This document shows, piece by piece, positions 8,893 through 17,420 of a stretch of DNA of 64,000 nucleotides. The DNA comes from an uncultured Parabacteroides sp. (GTDB taxonomy: Bacteria; Bacteroidota; Bacteroidia; Bacteroidales; Tannerellaceae), in NCBI GenBank assembly GCA_900541965.1, contig UQLN01000002.1, positions 1-64,000 on the forward strand, in the 5' to 3' direction. The first letter of the stretch is position 1. The number at the start of each line of letters is the position of its first letter. The translations under genes and the position numbers were made by a program. The notes under the pieces are model-generated. The model had not been told where the DNA came from. It saw only the letters and a program-made list of their open reading frames with translations, and did no database searches.

Positions 8893-9035
8893 TAAGGCTA
8901 ACAAATTTATGAGTAAAAACCACTAATGAATCATTTTTACAATGTAACTTTCTGCAACGAGTATCAATCTCTAAATAGAAAGAAACAGTTGCAAATATAC
9001 GTAAAGTTTCTTGAAAAAAAATATTTTTTCAATAT

Positions 9036-9432
9036 TTACTTAAAAGCGTTTCTAACGCGTACAGCCACATCTTCAAGCGCTTCGTGAGTCATCTCCAGTT
9101 TTTTTCCTCCGAAATACATATCAGATTCCTTTGTAATAGGAATCAAATGAATATGCGCATGAGGCACTTCCAACCCCATAACTGCGATACCTACACGTTT
9201 GCATTCAATAGCGGTTTCTTGTGCTCGAGCCACACGTTTGGCAAACGCCATCATACGACCGAGCATTGTATCGTCTATATCAAATATATAATCTACTTCT
9301 TTTTTGGGAATTACCAATGTATGTCCCACCGCAACCGGATTAATATCCAGGAAGGCAAAAAATTCATCGTCTTCCGCAATTTTATGGCTGGGGATTTTTC
9401 CTTCCCACAATTCTACTGAATATAGATGCCAT
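9036..9432 (-). CDS. HIT family (HinT-like) nucleotide hydrolase, apparent frameshift near the start
   Basis: The product is a small histidine-triad protein. HinT proteins hydrolyse AMP-lysine and related phosphoramidates in the cytoplasm. The catalytic motif HAHIHLIPI is near the C-terminus and AFLDINPVAVGHTLVIPKKE is typical. The expected start is ATG at 9432, 12 bases after greA and encoding MASIFSRIV, the family's usual N-terminus. That frame soon ends in TAA, while the rest (EGKIPSHKIAEDDEFF onward) lies in the +1 frame. Removing one base in the GGG or AAAAA run (9393-9406) rebuilds a normal protein of about 131 residues. The only start in the long frame is a TTG at 9410 without a ribosome site. 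It could be a sequencing error, a real mutation or, less likely, recoding. Confidence 0.85.
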
Positions 9433-9444
9433 AACTATTTTATT

Positions 9445-9918
9445 TTAAAGCGATATTTCCATGATTTCAAAACTCATAACACCGGAAGGAACTTTAATTT
9501 CAGCGATCTCTCCCACCTTTTTACCAAGCAAGCCTTTAGCAATAGGAGTACTAATCGCTATCTTGTTTTCTTTCAGGTTTGCTTCCGTATCCGATACCAG
9601 TGTATAAGTCATTTCCATGTTATTCTTTGTATTTTTAATCCTTACCTTATTCAAGATCTGGACAACATCGGTAGACACGCGCGACTCGTCAATCAAACGG
9701 GCATTTGCAATCAGCCCTTTCAATTGAGCGATTTTACTTTCCAGAAGACCCTGAGCCTCTTTAGCCGCATCATATTCCGCATTTTCAGACAAATCTCCTT
9801 TATCGCGGGCTTCAGCAATCTGCCTGATCACTTCCGGACGCTTGTTATTCTCTAAATCGTTTATCTCTGCCAGAATTTTATTATAACCGCTTTCGGTCAT
9901 ATAACTAACAGCTGCCAT
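9445..9918 (-). CDS. greA: Transcription elongation factor GreA
   Basis: This 157-residue protein rescues backtracked RNA polymerase by stimulating transcript cleavage. The N-terminal antiparallel coiled coil (residues 1-75) carries the tip DKGDLSENAEYDAA with the acidic pair needed in the secondary channel. The C-terminal FKBP-like domain ends with VPSGVMSFEIMEISL. The start ATG at 9918 has a strong Shine-Dalgarno AAGGAGG 8 bases upstream, unusual for this phylum. The hinT gene follows after 12 bases and is probably cotranscribed. The leader holds a terminator-like hairpin, described separately, which suggests attenuation. Confidence 0.95.
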   Translation of the reverse strand: MAAVSYMTESGYNKILAEINDLENNKRPEVIRQIAEARDKGDLSENAEYDAAKEAQGLLESKIAQLKGLIANARLIDESRVSTDVVQILNKVRIKNTKNNMEMTYTLVSDTEANLKENKIAISTPIAKGLLGKKVGEIAEIKVPSGVMSFEIMEISL

Positions 9919-9966
9919 ATTAAATCCTCCTTCTTTATTTAAATTATTATTTATTTACTGAGCAAT

Positions 9967-10004
9967 AAAAAAAAGAATCCCGGCCAACAATCTGGTCGGA
10001 ACTC
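9967..10004 (-). terminator. Intrinsic terminator inside the greA leader
   Basis: On the minus strand a 12-position stem (10004-9993 with 9986-9975; one A-C mismatch, two G-U pairs) with a 6-base loop is followed by eight T (9974-9967). It lies downstream of the greA promoter (10060-10030) and upstream of the greA ATG, so greA transcripts must pass it. It would also stop transcripts from the TlpA-like gene. Confidence 0.75.
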
Positions 10005-10029
10005 CTTTTTCTTCTATTTTAAGACTATG

Positions 10030-10060
10030 CAAAGATAGTAATTATTTCAATACTTGCAAA
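10030..10060 (-). promoter_or_regulatory. Promoter for greA
   Basis: The minus strand has TTTG (10060-10057), exactly 19 bases, then TATCTTTG (10037-10030), a perfect match to the Bacteroidota consensus. The predicted start is near 10023, giving a leader of about 105 bases that contains the terminator hairpin. Confidence 0.75.
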
Positions 10061-10111
10061 CAGGCTCAAAGTGCTTTACAACATATAAATCTGAATGTTA
10101 GCTTTCATTCA

Positions 10112-11272
10112 CTAAAGCACAGCTTTCACATCAGCTTCCAATTTATCCACATCTTCCACCCGCTTAACCAGATTACCTTTACGATCCAGAATAAAGAGAG
10201 CCGGCAAACGTTTCACATTGTACAAACCTGCCACCTGCGAATAAACGGATTCCGGATCACGCACACAAACCCAAGGAAGGTTTGCAGCACCATTCCGCCA
10301 GAAATGGAAATCAGAATCCAGTGATATTTGGTATATCTCCAACCCATCTTTATGATAGCTGGTATATAAACCACCCAATGTCATATTCAATGCAGGCGAC
10401 CATTCGCTCTGGTAAGCGGTAAAGTTAATCAGCACCACTTTGTCTTTAGCTATATCCGATAACTTAACAACCTTTCCATATACATCCGGAAGCTCTATAT
10501 CAAGAAAACTCACTTCTTTCTGCTCCACCTTCGACAGGTCTACCGGACGCTGAGCACGAAGAACTTTCATCGATTGGAGAGTCAGGTTATACAAATGCTT
10601 TGTACGGGGGCTCTCCGGATAATAATGGTCAAAACTGGTCGCCACAGCACCATAAGCCCGCACATCATTCTTATCATACAAATCAAAGAACAATAGTCCG
10701 TCTATCTGCTGGAATAATGCAAAATAAGCCGGAGTGGACATCGGAGCCGAATATATATATTTACGAGCAACCTCTTTATAAGCATTGGCGGCTTCCAACA
10801 CTTTATTGCGATAGGTTGTATCCGAAATCATTTTATCTTCATAATCTTTTCTCAAACGGCTGATTACCTGATTGGCATCCAACTGAGCTAAAGTTATCGC
10901 TTTAATCGCTTTACTATTCTCCGAACCTTCCACCGTATAAGAAGTAGCAAACGTTCCTGCATCAGCCATAAACGTAACGGTTTCCGTAGAATCCACAGAA
11001 AAATTAATAAACTGATTATTAAGACGTAAACGGTAGAAATCCGGATACTCCGGACGCTTTTCAGTAAACTTGAATTTGCCACCGGCAGATAATTTTACAG
11101 AATCAAGCTTCGTTACAGTTGACAGGCCTACATTTTCGATATACATAGTCTGTCCTTCAGCCCCTGCAATAACTCCTTCTACCTTGAATTCCGATGAGTT
11201 ATGGCAAGCTGACAACAGAAATATACATAAGCCTAACACTGTCAGTAAACGTGTGGATTTTTGTTTCATCAT
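10112..11272 (-). CDS. TlpA/AhpC-type thioredoxin-fold lipoprotein with DUF4369, lacking CxxC
   Basis: This is a 386-residue lipoprotein (lipobox LLSAC, Cys at about 23). Residues about 30-130 match the DUF4369 beta-domain that often precedes TlpA-like domains in Bacteroidota. A thioredoxin fold follows from about 255: ELPDVYGKVVKLSDIAKDKVVLINF, then RLPALFILDRKGNLV near the C-terminus with the cis-proline. The segment that should hold the redox CxxC reads FTAYQSEWSPALN, so both cysteines are missing and ordinary disulfide exchange is unlikely. It may act as a binding or chaperone version. It is a single gene, with the greA promoter just downstream. Confidence 0.85.
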   Translation of the reverse strand: MMKQKSTRLLTVLGLCIFLLSACHNSSEFKVEGVIAGAEGQTMYIENVGLSTVTKLDSVKLSAGGKFKFTEKRPEYPDFYRLRLNNQFINFSVDSTETVTFMADAGTFATSYTVEGSENSKAIKAITLAQLDANQVISRLRKDYEDKMISDTTYRNKVLEAANAYKEVARKYIYSAPMSTPAYFALFQQIDGLLFFDLYDKNDVRAYGAVATSFDHYYPESPRTKHLYNLTLQSMKVLRAQRPVDLSKVEQKEVSFLDIELPDVYGKVVKLSDIAKDKVVLINFTAYQSEWSPALNMTLGGLYTSYHKDGLEIYQISLDSDFHFWRNGAANLPWVCVRDPESVYSQVAGLYNVKRLPALFILDRKGNLVKRVEDVDKLEADVKAVL

Positions 11273-11470
11273 TTCTTTACTTCTTATTTAATAATCCGCT
11301 GCAAATATACATTAATTTACAATTGTAGCACTATTATTCATCAAATCTTACCCATTTTTCATAAAAAAAGAGTTCCTATTACGTATTTTATTTTCATTTT
11401 CATGCATTTACAGGTAAACTTTCATTACATTTGCACCAATTTTTACAGATAGAAAAATAAGAAGAAGATT

Positions 11471-13705
11471 ATGCTTAATCCAATTAACAAGACGATCGAA
11501 TTGGCTGATGGAAGAACCATCACCATCGAAACCGGGAAATTGGCCAAACAAGCAGACGGATCTGTTACCGTACGTATGGGTAACACCGTATTGCTGGCAA
11601 CTGTTTGCGCCGCCAAAGATGCAGTTCCCGGTACTGATTTCATGCCGTTGCAAGTCGAGTACAAAGAAAAATTTTCGGCATTTGGCCGTTTCCCCGGTGG
11701 TTTTACAAAAAGAGAAGGAAAAGCTTCCGACTACGAAATCCTTACTTCCCGTTTGGTTGACCGCGCACTTCGTCCACTTTTCCCGGACAATTACCATGCA
11801 GAGGTTTATGTAAATATCATCCTGTTCTCTGCAGATGGCGAAGACATGCCGGATGCACTTGCCGGATTAGCAGCCTCTTCCGCACTGGCAGTTTCCGATA
11901 TACCTTTCAATGGTCCGATTTCTGAAGTCCGTGTTGCCCGCGTTGATGGAAAGTTCGTTGTAAATCCTACTTTCTCTGAATTGGAAAAAGCAGATATCGA
12001 TATTATGGTAGGTGCAACGCTTGATAACATCATGATGGTTGAAGGTGAAATGAACGAAGTTCAGGAATCCGAAATGCTTGAAGCAATCAAAGTTGCCCAT
12101 GAAGCAATCAAAGTACAGTGCCAGGCACAGCTCGAATTATCCGAGGCTTGCGGCAAACTGGTAAAACGCGAATATTGCCACGAAGTAAACGATGACGAAT
12201 TACGCAAAGATGTACACGAAAAATGTTTTGCAAAAGCATATGCCGTAGCAACATCCGGTACAGACAAACACCAGCGTTCCGAAGCATTCGAAGCTGTTGT
12301 TGAAGAATACAAGGCTCAGTTCTCCGAAGAAGAACTGACTGACGAAAAAGCAGAGATGATAGCCCGTTACTACCATGATGTGGAAAAAGAAGCAATGCGT
12401 CGTGCTATTCTGGATGAAGGCAAACGCCTGGATGGTCGTAAGACTACAGAAATCCGTCCTATCTGGATTGAAACAGATTGCCTGCCCGGGCCTCACGGTT
12501 CTGCAGTTTTCACACGTGGTGAAACACAGTCGCTATCTACAGTTACGTTAGGTACAAAAGCCGACGAGAAAATGATAGATGATGTTTTGAACCACGGAAA
12601 AGAACGTTTTCTTCTGCATTATAACTTCCCTCCTTTCTCTACCGGTGAAGCAAAAGCTTCCCGTGGCGTAGGTCGTCGTGAAATCGGTCACGGTAACCTT
12701 GCACACCGTGCATTGAAACGGATGATTCCGGAAGATTATCCTTATGTAGTGCGTGTTATCTCCGACATTCTGGAATCTAACGGTTCTTCTTCTATGGCAA
12801 CAGTTTGTGCAGGTACACTGGCATTAAGAGATGCAGGTGTTCCGATGAAGAAACCGGTATCCGGTATCGCAATGGGATTAATCTCAGAAAATAAAGGACA
12901 GAATTACGCTATCCTTTCAGATATCTTAGGTGACGAAGACCACTTAGGCGATATGGACTTCAAGGTAACCGGAACTAAAGACGGTATCACTGCAACTCAG
13001 ATGGATATCAAAGTTGACGGCTTATCATATGAAATCCTTGAAAATGCATTGGCCCAGGCAAGAGAAGGTCGTATGCACATTTTAGGAAAGATTATGGAAG
13101 CACAACCTGAAACCCGTTCCGACCTGAAACCTCATGCTCCGAGAATCGAAGCTATGACTATCGGAAAAGAATTCATCGGCGCAGTAATCGGCCCGGGCGG
13201 AAAAATTATCCAGGGTATCCAGGAAAAAACAGGTGCTGTTATCACTATTGAAGAAATTGACGGTGCAGGCAGAATTGAAATCTCAGGAACTAATAAAGCA
13301 ACTATTGATGCTGCCATTCGTTCTATCAAAGAAATCGTAGCTATTCCTGAAATCGGCGAAGTATACGAAGGTAAGATTTCATCTATTATGCCTTACGGTG
13401 CCTTTGTCGAATTCATGCCGGGAAAAGACGGCTTGCTGCACATCTCCGAAATAGATTGGAAACGCCTTGAAACTGTTGAACAGGCAGGTTTGAAAGAAGG
13501 CGATACAATCTCTGTAAAACTGGTCGACATCGATTCCAAAACAGGTAAGTTCAAACTTTCACACAAAGTTTTATTACCGAAACCGGAAGGTTACGAAGAA
13601 CGTCCTCCAAGACCGGAAAGAGCTCCGAGACCTAATGGTAACGGAAATGGCCGTGGCCCTCGCCAGGATCGTGGAGATCGTGGTCCCCGTCACGACCGTG
13701 AATAA
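11471..13705 (+). CDS. pnp: Polyribonucleotide nucleotidyltransferase (PNPase)
   Basis: This 744-residue phosphorolytic 3'-to-5' exoribonuclease degrades mRNA. It has two RNase PH domains separated by a helical domain (about 1-225 and 310-540), with the catalytic-site segment GDEDHLGDMDFKVTGTKDG near 480-500. A KH domain follows with FIGAVIGPGGKIIQGIQE (about 565-590), then an S1 domain GEVYEGKISSIMPYGAFVEF (about 625-690). The C-terminus is a basic, Arg/Gly/Pro-rich tail of about 35 residues that may help RNA binding. A -7 box TACATTTG lies at 11426-11433. It is a single gene closed by a strong terminator. Confidence 0.97.
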   Translation: MLNPINKTIELADGRTITIETGKLAKQADGSVTVRMGNTVLLATVCAAKDAVPGTDFMPLQVEYKEKFSAFGRFPGGFTKREGKASDYEILTSRLVDRALRPLFPDNYHAEVYVNIILFSADGEDMPDALAGLAASSALAVSDIPFNGPISEVRVARVDGKFVVNPTFSELEKADIDIMVGATLDNIMMVEGEMNEVQESEMLEAIKVAHEAIKVQCQAQLELSEACGKLVKREYCHEVNDDELRKDVHEKCFAKAYAVATSGTDKHQRSEAFEAVVEEYKAQFSEEELTDEKAEMIARYYHDVEKEAMRRAILDEGKRLDGRKTTEIRPIWIETDCLPGPHGSAVFTRGETQSLSTVTLGTKADEKMIDDVLNHGKERFLLHYNFPPFSTGEAKASRGVGRREIGHGNLAHRALKRMIPEDYPYVVRVISDILESNGSSSMATVCAGTLALRDAGVPMKKPVSGIAMGLISENKGQNYAILSDILGDEDHLGDMDFKVTGTKDGITATQMDIKVDGLSYEILENALAQAREGRMHILGKIMEAQPETRSDLKPHAPRIEAMTIGKEFIGAVIGPGGKIIQGIQEKTGAVITIEEIDGAGRIEISGTNKATIDAAIRSIKEIVAIPEIGEVYEGKISSIMPYGAFVEFMPGKDGLLHISEIDWKRLETVEQAGLKEGDTISVKLVDIDSKTGKFKLSHKVLLPKPEGYEERPPRPERAPRPNGNGNGRGPRQDRGDRGPRHDRE

Positions 13706-13733
13706 ATCGGATTTATAACAATACGATACATAT

Positions 13734-13769
13734 AGGCCGGACTCATAATTATTTGAGTCCGGCCTTTTT
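13734..13769 (+). terminator. Terminator of pnp
   Basis: A perfect 12-bp stem (13734-13745 with 13754-13765) and 8-base loop run into TTTTT. It is a textbook intrinsic terminator 28 bases past the pnp stop. Confidence 0.9.
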
Positions 13770-13853
13770 ATACCCTATTCCTTAATAAGAAGAAATCATA
13801 GTCCCGATAAATAGTCATCGTCCCGAGAGTAAACAACAGCCAACTGCCACAAT

Positions 13854-13893
13854 AAAAAAGCGGCATCCGATACTTTCGTACCAAATGCCGCCT
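13854..13893 (-). terminator. Terminator of the fumarase gene
   Basis: On the minus strand GCGGCAT pairs with ATGCCGC (13891-13885 with 13866-13860) around an 18-base loop, followed by a run of T (13859-13854). It lies about 20 bases past the fumarase stop. Confidence 0.75.
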
Positions 13894-13913
13894 TATATAA
13901 TAAAGTATAGTTC

Positions 13914-15554
13914 CTATTTACCGCAACAAGTTCTCGGTTTAATCTGCTTGAAGAAGTCATTTCCCTTATTATCTACCAGAATAAATGCAGGGAAGTTCTC
14001 CACTTCAATTTTCCAGATAGCTTCCATTCCCAATTCCGGATATTCCACACATTCAATACTTTTAATATTGTTCTGTGCAAGGATTGCAGCCGGTCCACCG
14101 ATACTACCCAGATAAAAACCGCCATGTTTATGGCAAGCATCCGTTACCTGCTGGCTACGGTTACCTTTGGCAAGCATAATCAAGCTACCACCGTGGCTCT
14201 GGAACAAATCAACATAAGAGTCCATACGGCCGGCAGTAGTCGGTCCCATAGAACCACAAGCCATTCCCTTAGGAGTCTTTGCTGGTCCTGCATAGTAAAT
14301 AGGATGGTCTTTGATATACTGAGGCAGGTCTTCGCCACGGTCTATGCGTTCTTTCAGTTTAGCGTGAGCGATATCACGGCCAACTATGATAGTTCCATTC
14401 AGTGACAAACGAGTTGCAACAGGATACTTATCCAATTCTTTCAAAATGTCAGCCATCGGTTGGTTCAGGTTAATCTTTACAGCATCACCTTCGCCTGCCT
14501 GACGCAATTCTCCAGGAATCAATTCTCCAGGATTACTATCCAGTTTCTCAATCCAGATACCTTCCTTATTTATCTTACATTTAACATTGCGGTCGGCAGA
14601 GCAGCTAACGCCCAAACCTACCGGACAAGAAGCGCCGTGACGAGGCAGGCGGACGATACGAATATCGTGAGCCAGATATTTGCCACCGAACTGTGCACCT
14701 AAACCAATCTTATGAACTTCAGCCAATACTTCTTTCTCAAGTTCTATATCACGGAAAGCACGTCCGTATTCATTGCCTGTAGTCGGCAGGTTATCATAAT
14801 AATGAGTAGAAGCCAATTTAACTGTCAGCAAATTCTTTTCGGCAGAAGTACCGCCGATTACAATTGCAATATGATAAGGAGGGCACGCTGCCGTACCTAA
14901 TGTCTTAATCTTTTCAATCAGGAAAGGCACCAGTGTACCCGGATTCAGTATTGCTTTTGTTTCCTGATACAGATAAGTTTTATTTGCAGAACCTCCACCT
15001 TTAGTAACACACAGGAATTCATATTCCATACCTTCGGTAGCTTCGATATCAATCTGTGCAGGCAGATTACACTTCGTATTCACTTCCTCATACATAGTAA
15101 GAGGAGCATTCTGTGAATAACGCAGGTTTTCTTCCGTATACGTTTTATATACACCTTCAGACAGAGCCTCTTCATCACAGTATCCGGTCCATACCTGCTG
15201 TCCCTTTTCACCATGAATAATAGCTGTACCGGTATCCTGACAGAAAGGAAGTACACCTTTTGCAGCAACTTCCGCATTACGCAGGAAAGTAAGAGCCACA
15301 TATTTGTCGTTATCACTTGCTTCCGGGTCGCTCAGAATTTTAGCAACCTGCTCGTTGTGCGAACGGCGAAGCATAAAAGACACATCGCGGAAAGCCGCAT
15401 TAGCCATAGCTGTAAGACCTTCCTTTTCGATTTTCAGAATAGGATGACCTTCAAATTCCGAAACGGAAACATAATCTTTAGTAAGCAAATAATACTCAGT
15501 CGTGTCCGGTCCTAACGGAAACATCGGCTGATACTTGAAAGGAGGTGTTGCCAT
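13914..15554 (-). CDS. Class I fumarate hydratase (4Fe-4S)
   Basis: This 546-residue oxygen-sensitive fumarase interconverts fumarate and malate in the reductive branch used by Bacteroidales to make succinate. The cluster-binding cysteines are visible in GVLPFCQDTGTAI (about 100), GVSCSADRNVKCK (about 315) and the middle segment around LGTAACPPYHIAI (about 220), matching the pattern of the E. coli FumA/FumB class. The C-terminal beta domain includes YYAGPAKTPKGMACGSMGPTTAGR and ends RTCCGK. Length fits the fused single-chain type. A -7 box TAAGTTTG (15616-15609) lies upstream. It is transcribed divergently from the propeller/kinase operon. Confidence 0.95.
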   Translation of the reverse strand: MATPPFKYQPMFPLGPDTTEYYLLTKDYVSVSEFEGHPILKIEKEGLTAMANAAFRDVSFMLRRSHNEQVAKILSDPEASDNDKYVALTFLRNAEVAAKGVLPFCQDTGTAIIHGEKGQQVWTGYCDEEALSEGVYKTYTEENLRYSQNAPLTMYEEVNTKCNLPAQIDIEATEGMEYEFLCVTKGGGSANKTYLYQETKAILNPGTLVPFLIEKIKTLGTAACPPYHIAIVIGGTSAEKNLLTVKLASTHYYDNLPTTGNEYGRAFRDIELEKEVLAEVHKIGLGAQFGGKYLAHDIRIVRLPRHGASCPVGLGVSCSADRNVKCKINKEGIWIEKLDSNPGELIPGELRQAGEGDAVKINLNQPMADILKELDKYPVATRLSLNGTIIVGRDIAHAKLKERIDRGEDLPQYIKDHPIYYAGPAKTPKGMACGSMGPTTAGRMDSYVDLFQSHGGSLIMLAKGNRSQQVTDACHKHGGFYLGSIGGPAAILAQNNIKSIECVEYPELGMEAIWKIEVENFPAFILVDNKGNDFFKQIKPRTCCGK

Positions 15555-15851
15555 ATGTTTAGAATTTATATGTAATTATTGGTTCTAAGATTTCAATCCA
15601 ATGGATTGCAAACTTAGTTAAAAATCACGAGAAACGGCAGAAGTTTAGCTTTTTTATCCTTCCCATACCGGTTAAGCGGCAAAATCATAGCCTTATCAGA
15701 AAGCCTGTGATAAAACCGGGAGTTTCATACTTTGAAACTCCTTTAATTATTAAAATCGTCTCACTATAAACGTTATATCTAAATTAAATGTATTTTTGCA
15801 AAAGAAACTACTCTACGAAATAAAATAACAAACGAATAAAGAACTAAGCCC
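15555..15851. other. Divergent intergenic region with nested inverted repeats
   Basis: There is no gene in this 297-base stretch. It holds the fumarase promoter (15616-15609) and a plus-strand -7 box TATTTTTG (15791-15798) for the propeller operon. Between them lie CCGGT/ACCGG (15668-15672 with 15714-15718) enclosing TTATCA/TGATAA, and a 9-bp hairpin GGAGTTTCA-N5-TGAAACTCC (15719-15741). Because the flanking genes diverge, a terminator is not needed here, so an operator or small RNA is possible. Confidence 0.5.
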
Positions 15852-17420
15852 ATGCCAGCCTTTCTTAAACGACATACCGGATGGATACTCTTTCTCTCTC
15901 TTTTACTGGGAGGAGCACTTACATCCATCCTGTGGCTTTGGAAAGAGAACCTGCATCAAAAAGAAGAACAAAAAATGCTTGCGGAACAACTCCGCCAGGC
16001 AACAGAAGCACAAAAAGAAGCAATTATCACCCGGCGTATCAGTAAGCAACTGGAAGAAATCGCCTATCAGCAAAAGGAAATATCCGACAAACAAAAACAA
16101 GAAGCAATCCATCAAACAGAAATAGCCGACCTGATGCGTGCACATGCGGAATTGGAACGGGAAAAAGCTCTCTCCGCTCAACAAGCCGCCCTTGATGCTT
16201 ACGACCAGATGGAGGAGCAGAAGAAACTGGCGGAAGTCCGTCGAGAAGAAGCTATAAAAGCCCAGTTGAAAGCAGACACATTAGCATTCCTTGCGTTGGG
16301 ACGTTCGCTCGGCTCCCAGGCATCGACCCAATATGCTACCGGAAATAAAGATTTGGCTGCCTTACTAAGTTACTCTGCCTGGAAATTTACATCCCAGTAT
16401 AACGGGGATGTCTACCAACCGGCTATTTTTAATACACTGTCGCAAACCAGCCAGTTATCCAGCCATTGGGGAAACCACAAAGGAGCGATACGGGACATTG
16501 TCCCTTTTTCCGACCAACAAGGAGAATATCTCCTCACAGCCAGCCAATACGGAGAATTATTCTTATGGAAAGCAAATAAGAATAATGAGATACAACAGGA
16601 AATAATATTCAGTAACCCGGCTTTTGATTTTCGCAAAGTAGTAGTCTACAAAGAAAATATCTACGCACTATCTTATAGAGGTACTTTACTCCATATCGAT
16701 AAAAATAAAAAGCAGGAAGAGATACCTCTTAATCTGACAGCCCCAATAGGAATGCTATTTAACAACAATAAAGTATACATTGCCTCTAAAAAAGGAGATA
16801 TTCAAGTTACCAAGCCGGGCAGATGGAATTTCCAATCCATCTATACTCATCCCCATCCTATCACCTTTTTCGATATAACAGAAGACGGAATGATATTGGG
16901 AGACAACCGGGGAGGCGTATACTTATTGGATGAACAGGGAAAAATCTCGCTTATTTGGAATAAAGTAGAACAAACTGTTACTTACGTCTTATCAAACCGG
17001 CAAGAAGGAGTTCAAGCTATCGGATATAAAAACGGGCTTATCCTTTACCGTAATCCCAAAGAGAATAATTTTAAGGAACTGATCGGGCACATCTCATCCA
17101 TCACCCGGATAAAATATATCAACAACAAGCTCTTAAGCAGCAGCTATGACGGTTCAGTCCGCCTCTGGAATAAAATCAACGACAAAGACAAAGTAGAATC
17201 AGCCATTGTATACCAACCCTCCGAATGGATACATGTATTCACCATTGCCAGGGACAGCAAACGTATTTTCGTAGGAGACGAAAAAGGAAACCTGAGCACA
17301 GTATCCATCTCCCCCAAACAGATGGCAGAACATATCAAAGAAGCACTCAAACGGAATTTCACCCGGGAAGAATGGCTATATTATATAGGCGAACTAAATG
17401 AATATGAAACGTACAAATAA
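15852..17420 (+). CDS. Membrane-anchored coiled-coil and WD40-like propeller protein
   Basis: This 522-residue protein is of unknown function. Residues 10-32 form a single transmembrane anchor, about 35-135 are a long Glu/Lys/Gln-rich coiled coil, and about 140-200 form a helical linker with GNKDLAALLSYSAWKFTSQY. Residues about 205-495 form a beta-propeller with a clear WD40-type blade, LLSSSYDGSVRLWNK. The linker and the C-terminal TREEWLYYIGEL tail resemble the WD40 half of STAND-type signalling ATPases, but the ATPase is absent. The next gene starts inside its last codons (23-base overlap), so translation is coupled. A scaffold for the following sensor kinase and TonB receptor is my inference. 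Membrane orientation is not settled by the sequence. Confidence 0.82.
   Translation: MPAFLKRHTGWILFLSLLLGGALTSILWLWKENLHQKEEQKMLAEQLRQATEAQKEAIITRRISKQLEEIAYQQKEISDKQKQEAIHQTEIADLMRAHAELEREKALSAQQAALDAYDQMEEQKKLAEVRREEAIKAQLKADTLAFLALGRSLGSQASTQYATGNKDLAALLSYSAWKFTSQYNGDVYQPAIFNTLSQTSQLSSHWGNHKGAIRDIVPFSDQQGEYLLTASQYGELFLWKANKNNEIQQEIIFSNPAFDFRKVVVYKENIYALSYRGTLLHIDKNKKQEEIPLNLTAPIGMLFNNNKVYIASKKGDIQVTKPGRWNFQSIYTHPHPITFFDITEDGMILGDNRGGVYLLDEQGKISLIWNKVEQTVTYVLSNRQEGVQAIGYKNGLILYRNPKENNFKELIGHISSITRIKYINNKLLSSSYDGSVRLWNKINDKDKVESAIVYQPSEWIHVFTIARDSKRIFVGDEKGNLSTVSISPKQMAEHIKEALKRNFTREEWLYYIGELNEYETYK

Noticed and set aside
9304..9855. Plus-strand open frame of 183 codons across hinT and greA
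   Set aside because: It is antisense to two well-recognised genes and its translation resembles no protein.
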